Shown in pieces: positions 26,759 to 32,099 of a stretch of DNA of 32,099 nucleotides. The notes beneath the pieces were generated by a model. The model saw only the letters and a program-made list of their open reading frames with translations. It was not told the DNA's origin and ran no database searches. The stretch is taken from positions 1 to 32,099 of the forward strand of contig JAKAQK010000008.1 of the NCBI GenBank assembly GCA_021822625.1. Direction: 5' to 3'. A program made the position numbers and the translations under genes. How positions within the stretch are numbered: the stretch's first letter is position 1; each line of letters starts with the position of its first letter. The DNA is from a bacterium (GTDB lineage: Bacteria; SZUA-79; Acidulodesulfobacterales; Acidulodesulfobacteraceae).

Positions 26759-27451
26759 TTAACTTAAATTAAATTTCAAGATAGTATCGATAATTTCGTC
26801 AGGGTCATCCTTTATCTGTAAAATATCAATATCCGAAAGCGAAATATAGCCTTTTTTAAGGGTATTGCTTTTAATCCAATCTATAAGTCCGCTCCAGTAA
26901 TCGGAACCGTACAATATGACAGGGAAAGGCTTCGTTTTATTGGTTTGAATTAATTCTGCCGTTTCAAAAAGTTCATCTAATGTGCCAAATCCGCCAGGCA
27001 TCATTATATAAGCTGAAGCATACCTGACGAGCATGACCTTTCTCACAAAAAAATAACGGAATTCAAGTGTAAAATCAGCGTATTTATTGATATTCTGTTC
27101 CTTAGGAAGTTTAATGTTAAGTCCTACCGAGTTAACCTGAAGGTCAAACTCATCTTTAGCCTCCCTGCACCCCCTGTTTGCAGCCTCCATTACCCCCGGG
27201 CCGCCGCCGGATATTATGGAGAAACCTTTCAACGCTAAGCCTTTGGCGATTTCTTTTGTATTTTTGTATACATCGCTATTTTCATCAACTCTGGCGCTTC
27301 CATAAATAGTAACGGCTGGACAAACCGAAGGAAGAACATCGAATCCGTCTACAAATTCGCCCATGATTCTGAATAACCGCCATGGTTCGCCTTTATTCAG
27401 CGCATTAAGTTCATAATCATAATTTTTAGAATTTTCTTTTGTTATAGCCAT
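26759..27451 (-). CDS. LOG-family protein (putative cytokinin riboside phosphohydrolase)
   Basis: Rossmann-fold protein of the TIGR00730 group, often mislabelled lysine decarboxylase. Motifs: TIYGSARV near residue 48, SGGGPGVMEAANRG from 81, FRYFFVRKVMLV near 131 with the conserved Arg-Lys, and MPGGFGTLDELFE from 151 (the PGGxGTxxE signature). Relatives hydrolyse nucleoside 5'-monophosphates to free base and ribose 5-phosphate, which fits its neighbour dcd as a nucleotide-pool gene. The physiological substrate is not known. At 230 residues it has a ~40-residue N-terminal extension before the core. Confidence 0.9.
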   Translation of the reverse strand: MAITKENSKNYDYELNALNKGEPWRLFRIMGEFVDGFDVLPSVCPAVTIYGSARVDENSDVYKNTKEIAKGLALKGFSIISGGGPGVMEAANRGCREAKDEFDLQVNSVGLNIKLPKEQNINKYADFTLEFRYFFVRKVMLVRYASAYIMMPGGFGTLDELFETAELIQTNKTKPFPVILYGSDYWSGLIDWIKSNTLKKGYISLSDIDILQIKDDPDEIIDTILKFNLS

Positions 27452-27843
27452 AGATACCCTTTTTATTATGTATTATGATTAAATTATATTATCTATTTAT
27501 CTATTTATATATATTATCTATTTATCTATACATACATCGCATCCTCATACCATTTTTATTTTATGCGGATATAAGACATAAAAAATACACGCAGCGTATA
27601 AGTATAAGTTCACGGGAATAATTTATATATACGCCTAAAACTAACACGCAGATATCAAACAATATAATAAATATAACAGGCAGCTGCCTGCAAAAAGAGG
27701 TCTTACGCTGCCATTGTGAAGAACAGCTGCAATAATCTGATTAATTTAATTTTGTCTTCGTTGCAATAATAATATAAAAATATTTTAAATATTATTAATT
27801 AATCGAATATGTCTAAAATTAGCAGGAATTAATACAAAATTAA
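27452..27843. other. Intergenic region with a structured GC-richer island
   Basis: A 392-bp spacer with no coding frame. The stretch near 27480-27535 consists of AT-rich near-repeats of tatctattta. Bases 27677-27690 (CAGGCAGCTGCCTG) are a perfect palindrome, and GGCAGC at 27679-27684 can alternatively pair with GCTGCC at 27707-27712. It could hold a small RNA or the LOG-operon promoter; nothing definite. Confidence 0.4.
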
Positions 27844-28107
27844 TTAAAATTTAAAATCAGTTTTGTCCGGATGAATTTTTTTTGCTTTTGCTTCGAGCTG
27901 CTCCTTGGTTTCTTTATGGTTATCATCAGGAATACAGCAGTCAACAGGGCATACTGAAGCACACTGAGGAGAATCATAAAAACCGTGACATTCAGAACAA
28001 AGATCAGGAGATATAACATAAATATCCCCTTCCGTTATTGCGTCATTTGGACATTCTGGAACACAAACACCGCATGCGATACATTCATCAGTGATAATTA
28101 TAGCCAT
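27844..28107 (-). CDS. 2[4Fe-4S] ferredoxin, Alvin/YfhL type
   Basis: Small soluble electron carrier of 87 residues. Cluster 1 ligands are CIACGVCVPECP (C-x2-C-x2-C-x3-CP). Cluster 2 ligands are CSECHGFYDSPQCASVCP, with the eight-residue spacing between the second and third cysteine that marks Alvin-type ferredoxins, plus a C-terminal helix (KETKEQLEAKAKKI). Such ferredoxins have very low-potential clusters and could feed the activases or the IorA-like protein, but no link is visible. A GGAGG upstream supports the ATG. Monocistronic. Confidence 0.93.
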   Translation of the reverse strand: MAIIITDECIACGVCVPECPNDAITEGDIYVISPDLCSECHGFYDSPQCASVCPVDCCIPDDNHKETKEQLEAKAKKIHPDKTDFKF

Positions 28108-28310
28108 TTAAAACCTCCATAATAATTTTAAATTTAAGTTTTGTTTTTAAAAAACAATGCAATGCAAAATTCAAGCCGAACATTTGATACTTAATTATAG
28201 CAAATAATTTTATCGAATTAAATAAAAAAAAGTAAATAAAAATACATCAAGCATAATGATACTAATATGCAAGCAGATCTAAAATGTATTATGAATGTCC
28301 TTTTAATTTT

Positions 28311-29645
<1,335 letters not shown>

Positions 29646-29647
29646 TT

Positions 29648-29744
29648 ATTTTTATCTTATTTAGTATTTATCGTATTTTTTTATTTTTATCTTATTTAAG
29701 TATTTGCCGTATTTCATTTTCATTTTTATCTTATTTTAGTATTT
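29648..29744 (-). repeat. Three direct repeats in the eno upstream region
   Basis: On the minus strand a 22-23-base unit (AAATACT[A/T]AAATAAGATAAAAAT, one copy lacking a base) occurs at 29722-29744, 29683-29705 and 29648-29669, with periods of 39 and 35 bases. It fills the gap between the phosphohexomutase stop and the eno ribosome site. The copies are nearly identical in the core. Confidence 0.8.
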
Positions 29745-29745
29745 T

Positions 29746-31413
29746 TTATTTTATTTTATTTATCTCGGTTATGGCCTTTTTGATTAATAATTCAGTTTCC
29801 TTTTTATCGCTAGATTCTGCGTAAATTCTTAAAACAGGCTCCGTTCCGGAAGGTCTTATCAGAAGCCATGAATTATCGGTATATTCAAATTTATAACCGT
29901 CAATAAGATTAATTGCGGCAATTTTTTCTTTAAATGGTATATTAAAGCTATTATTTTTTAGTATTCCTATTAATTTTTCTTTAATATTATTGTCGATATG
30001 GATATCCAATCTTTTATATTCTAACGGATATTCTTTATCATAAATATCATTTAGTAATTCATTTAAATTTTTTTCACGTACCAGCATAATTTTTAAGAGC
30101 ATTAAAGAATTAAAAACTCCGTCTCTTTCCGGTATATGAAACTTAATTCCTATACCTCCCGATTCCTCGCCACCTATAAGAATATTATTTTTCGGGTTTA
30201 TCATAAGATTAGCTATGTTTTTAAATCCGATAGGCACTTCATGTAATTTGATTTTATATTTATTGCATAAATAATCAATAGTTTTTGATACGGACACTGT
30301 TTTTACGACTTCCCCTTTAAATCCTTCTTCTAATAAATAGTTTAATAATATAGAAAATATTTTATGAGAATCTATGAAATTTCCTTGATAATCAACGGCG
30401 CCTATCCTATCTGCATCCCCGTCCGTTGCAAAACCCACTGCAAATTTATTTTTTGCGCCTGCCTTTTTTACTGCTGCCGAAAGTTTTTTTAAATTTAATT
30501 CTATAGGTTCAGGATTAATTCCGGGAAAATTCGGATTAATTGAATTATTGATAGTTCTATGCCGTACAAAATATTTTTTCAGTACTGCGGATATATAACC
30601 GATACCAGCTCCGTACATAGGGTCTATAACAATATCTATATTTTTTAAAATAGAACTATTTACACTGTCTAAGTCTATTATTTTTATGATATGGTCTAAA
30701 TATTTTTTTTTAAAATCAACTCTTATTAATTTTCCTGGGTTAATATTATCGCCAAAATAGGTATTAAGCGATAATTCTTTATTTAATAAAATATCATTGG
30801 CTATCCCTTCAATTTTTTTAACGTCAGATTCCAGCATTGAACCGCCGTAATTATTTTTAAACTTAATGCCGTTATACATAAATGCATTGTGACTGGCAGT
30901 AATCATAATACCGCATTCACATAAATTATTTTTTACTGAATAAGATAATACGGGGGAAGGACAAAAAAAATCGGACAGCAAAACGTTAAACCCCATTTTC
31001 ATAAGGTTATTAGCGCATGATAGAGCAAATTCTTCAGATAAAAAACGGGTATCGTAACCTATCGCAATAGACTGAATATTGTTAATATTGCTAGATGCTG
31101 CGGCTGGAGCATTATTGTTATCGGTACTATATAATGAAATGTCTTGCGCGCTACTTATATCATTCCTATTATTTATACTACCGCTGCTTCTTTTTTCTGC
31201 GGCGCTGCGGCTATTACTTTCGGAATCGATAGTTGACTTATTTTTTTTCAGTAAATATAATCCTAAAGCTGCAGAAATAATATTTATTTTATCAAAATCA
31301 AAATTCTCGGCTATAATACCTCTAAAACCGTCAGTACCAAAATTGATTTTAATGTGATTATTATCTTTTTTTATGATATTAGAGATATTAGAAAATTTCA
31401 AATTATCCATCAT
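29746..31413 (-). CDS. Phosphoglucomutase/phosphomannomutase family (phosphohexomutase)
   Basis: Alpha-D-phosphohexomutase that shifts phosphate between C1 and C6 of hexoses, feeding sugar-nucleotide and cell-envelope synthesis. Four-domain layout: FGTDGFRGI at residue 25; the active-site serine Ser174 in ITASHNAFMYNGIKFK; the metal loop FATDGDADRIGAV near 340; the sugar-binding GGEESGGIGIKFHIPERDG near 425; and the phosphate-binding RPSGTEPVLRIYAES near 520. At 555 residues it is ~80 longer than usual, because of a Ser/Asn/Ala-rich segment (about 57-113) between the first helix of domain I and the strand IAIGYDTR. Specificity (glucose, mannose or glucosamine) is not resolved. Two adjacent ATGs start the frame. 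Confidence 0.9.
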   Translation of the reverse strand: MMDNLKFSNISNIIKKDNNHIKINFGTDGFRGIIAENFDFDKINIISAALGLYLLKKNKSTIDSESNSRSAAEKRSSGSINNRNDISSAQDISLYSTDNNNAPAAASSNINNIQSIAIGYDTRFLSEEFALSCANNLMKMGFNVLLSDFFCPSPVLSYSVKNNLCECGIMITASHNAFMYNGIKFKNNYGGSMLESDVKKIEGIANDILLNKELSLNTYFGDNINPGKLIRVDFKKKYLDHIIKIIDLDSVNSSILKNIDIVIDPMYGAGIGYISAVLKKYFVRHRTINNSINPNFPGINPEPIELNLKKLSAAVKKAGAKNKFAVGFATDGDADRIGAVDYQGNFIDSHKIFSILLNYLLEEGFKGEVVKTVSVSKTIDYLCNKYKIKLHEVPIGFKNIANLMINPKNNILIGGEESGGIGIKFHIPERDGVFNSLMLLKIMLVREKNLNELLNDIYDKEYPLEYKRLDIHIDNNIKEKLIGILKNNSFNIPFKEKIAAINLIDGYKFEYTDNSWLLIRPSGTEPVLRIYAESSDKKETELLIKKAITEINKIK

Positions 31414-31671
31414 TATTTATAAAATTATTTTATCTTATTATCATAATTTTATATAAAAAAATCAAGATTTTTTTTGTTTAGTTGTTATTGCGCTGTTATA
31501 GCGTGCCATAAAAAAGCCAAGCCGCTAGTATATTGCAACCTGCTTGATGCTGTATAACATAAAATGGGCATTAAGGAAATTTATCAATATTTCTCAGAAA
31601 CCATCCCTTCATTTATAGGTATAAACATCTTTGCAACAAATATGCATTTGGTAAAGGAAATAGTGGAAAAA
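31414..31671. other. Spacer between the phosphohexomutase and the transposon end
   Basis: AT-rich with a few GC-richer words (31490-31575). It contains the phosphohexomutase promoter on the minus strand. A small frame starts at 31564 on the plus strand and runs across the proposed transposon terminus. It has no ribosome site and no recognisable family, so I do not call it a gene. No tRNA or glmS-type attachment site is visible here. Confidence 0.45.
31437..31465 (-). promoter_or_regulatory. Sigma70 promoter of the phosphohexomutase
   Basis: On the minus strand TTGATT (31460-31465) and GATAAT (31437-31442) are 17 bases apart. Transcription would begin about 15-20 bases before the double ATG at 31413. 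Confidence 0.5.
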
Positions 31672-31686
31672 TGTCAATGTAGATTC

Positions 31687-31854
31687 CAAAAGTTATTGAT
31701 ACTATTTAAAATTATTTTTTTTGATTTTATCATATTTTTTAAAAATATAAATTACAAAATTTAATGAAACTATACCACAATATAATGAAAATAACTTGAC
31801 AAATACAAAAGTAAATGATACTATATTGACAAAGCTAAAATTTAATTAATTTTA
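31687..31854 (+). repeat. Cluster of degenerate direct repeats, candidate TnsB-binding sites
   Basis: A ~20-base unit of the form CAAAAnTnnATGAnACTATA occurs at 31687-31707, 31755-31774 and 31806-31826. Pairs agree at about 17 of 20 positions. A weaker copy lies at 31776-31795, adjacent to the second. TTGACAAAnnnAAAA also repeats at 31796 and 31826 with a 30-base period. Spacing and sequence (GACAA...AAAGT...ACT) recall the TnsB sites of Tn7 ends. Confidence 0.6.
31796..31824 (+). promoter_or_regulatory. Near-consensus sigma70 promoter of tnsA
   Basis: TTGACA at 31796-31801 and TACTAT at 31819-31824 are exactly 17 bases apart. The -10 box is inside a candidate TnsB-binding repeat, so the transposase could repress its own operon, as Tn7 TnsB-type end binding does. 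Confidence 0.7.
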
Positions 31855-31869
31855 AATAGGATAATTAAA

Positions 31870-32099
31870 ATGGCTTTAGTCAGAAAAATCCCCGTTCAAA
31901 CAAGATCCGTCGCCGGATACTTTTACAGCGTCAAGAATAAAAGAAATATCGATTTCGAATCACAGCTCGAAAAGAAATTTTATCTTATGTTCGAATTCGA
32001 CGACGAAATAGAAAGCTATCAGGAACAGCCCGTTAAAGTCGAAACTTTGCTTAACGGCAGAAAAATAACGTATATTCCAGACTGCTTGATTTACTTTAA
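31870..32099 (+). CDS. tnsA: TnsA-like endonuclease, N-terminal part (cut by the window edge)
   Basis: The first 76 codons of a Tn7-type TnsA endonuclease, which nicks the 5' transposon ends while TnsB cuts the 3' ends. The TnsA N-terminal (restriction-endonuclease-like) domain pattern is clear: VRKIPVQTRSVAGYFYSVKN, then FESQLEKKFYLMFEFD with Glu30 as the first catalytic acidic residue, EQPVKVE at 52, and TYIPDCLIYF with Asp71 as the second. The family QxK catalytic lysine would come just beyond the edge. AGGA 8 bases upstream fixes the ATG. The frame is open to the last base. Other families with this nuclease fold exist, but the RKIP-FES-EQP-PD order is characteristic of TnsA. Confidence 0.85.
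   Translation, partial: MALVRKIPVQTRSVAGYFYSVKNKRNIDFESQLEKKFYLMFEFDDEIESYQEQPVKVETLLNGRKITYIPDCLIYF

Larger units (their letters stand above)
31672..32099 (+). mobile_element. Putative Tn7-like transposon, one end plus the start of tnsA (continues past the window)
   Basis: Inferred from the tnsA-like gene and a cluster of repeats directly upstream, which match the organisation of a Tn7-type end: repeat array, promoter, then tnsA transcribed inward. The boundary is placed at a TGT (31672), the terminal trinucleotide usual for Tn7-like ends, 15 bases before the first repeat. The exact terminus and the target duplication cannot be confirmed without the opposite end. tnsB, tnsC, targeting genes and cargo lie outside. 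Confidence 0.55.

Noticed and set aside
31648-31854. Repeat cluster considered as a CRISPR array
   Set aside because: Units are degenerate, unequally spaced and not separated by unique spacers of constant length; they fit transposase sites better.

Overview
The window is an AT-rich bacterial chromosome segment (about one third G+C by eye). It is densely packed with ordinary housekeeping genes and broken by short AT-rich spacers. Gene content suggests an anaerobic or microaerobic Gram-negative-like bacterium: two BadF/HgdC-type radical-dehydratase activases, an Alvin-type 2[4Fe-4S] ferredoxin, a DsrE-like protein, a degenerate indolepyruvate:ferredoxin-oxidoreductase-like pair, molybdenum cofactor genes and a PerR-type peroxide regulator. 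The style resembles uncultivated deltaproteobacterial or SZUA-79-like sulfur-cycling lineages. That placement is a guess from composition and gene content, not a phylogeny. Both edges look like contig ends: the left edge carries half of an inverted repeat, and the right edge cuts a transposase-subunit gene.

Layout. 1-1.7 kb: trpS and a DsrE-like protein on the plus strand, closed by a strong hairpin. 1.7-4.7 kb (minus): a short activase-like ATPase, an unrecognised 309-residue partner, and thioredoxin reductase. 5.1-10 kb: an APC amino-acid permease, a YajR-like MFS exporter, a cis-prenyltransferase of archaeal/eukaryotic type and an alpha/beta hydrolase. 10.3-16.6 kb (plus): aspS, a 14-helix DHA2 exporter, then an IorA-like/IorB-like pair that has lost catalytic motifs. 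16.6-21.6 kb (minus): perR, and an operon moaB-moaD-moaE followed two bases later by a fused double-domain CoA-dehydratase-type activase. 22-24.3 kb (minus): groS-groL behind a CIRCE operator. 24.5-27.5 kb (minus): an operon of a LOG-family protein, dCTP deaminase and an ABC-2 exporter pair. 27.8-31.4 kb (minus): ferredoxin, enolase and a phosphohexomutase with a long low-complexity insertion. 31.67-32.1 kb: the apparent end of a Tn7-like transposon, with clustered direct repeats, a near-consensus promoter and the first 76 codons of a TnsA-type endonuclease.

The most striking items are the Tn7-like element entering at the right edge (its tnsB/tnsC, targeting genes and cargo are outside the window), the eroded IorAB-like pair, the moa operon with a large activase and a MoaD that ends in GG plus two residues, and the two-gene activase/unknown-partner module. 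No tRNA, rRNA or CRISPR array was found.
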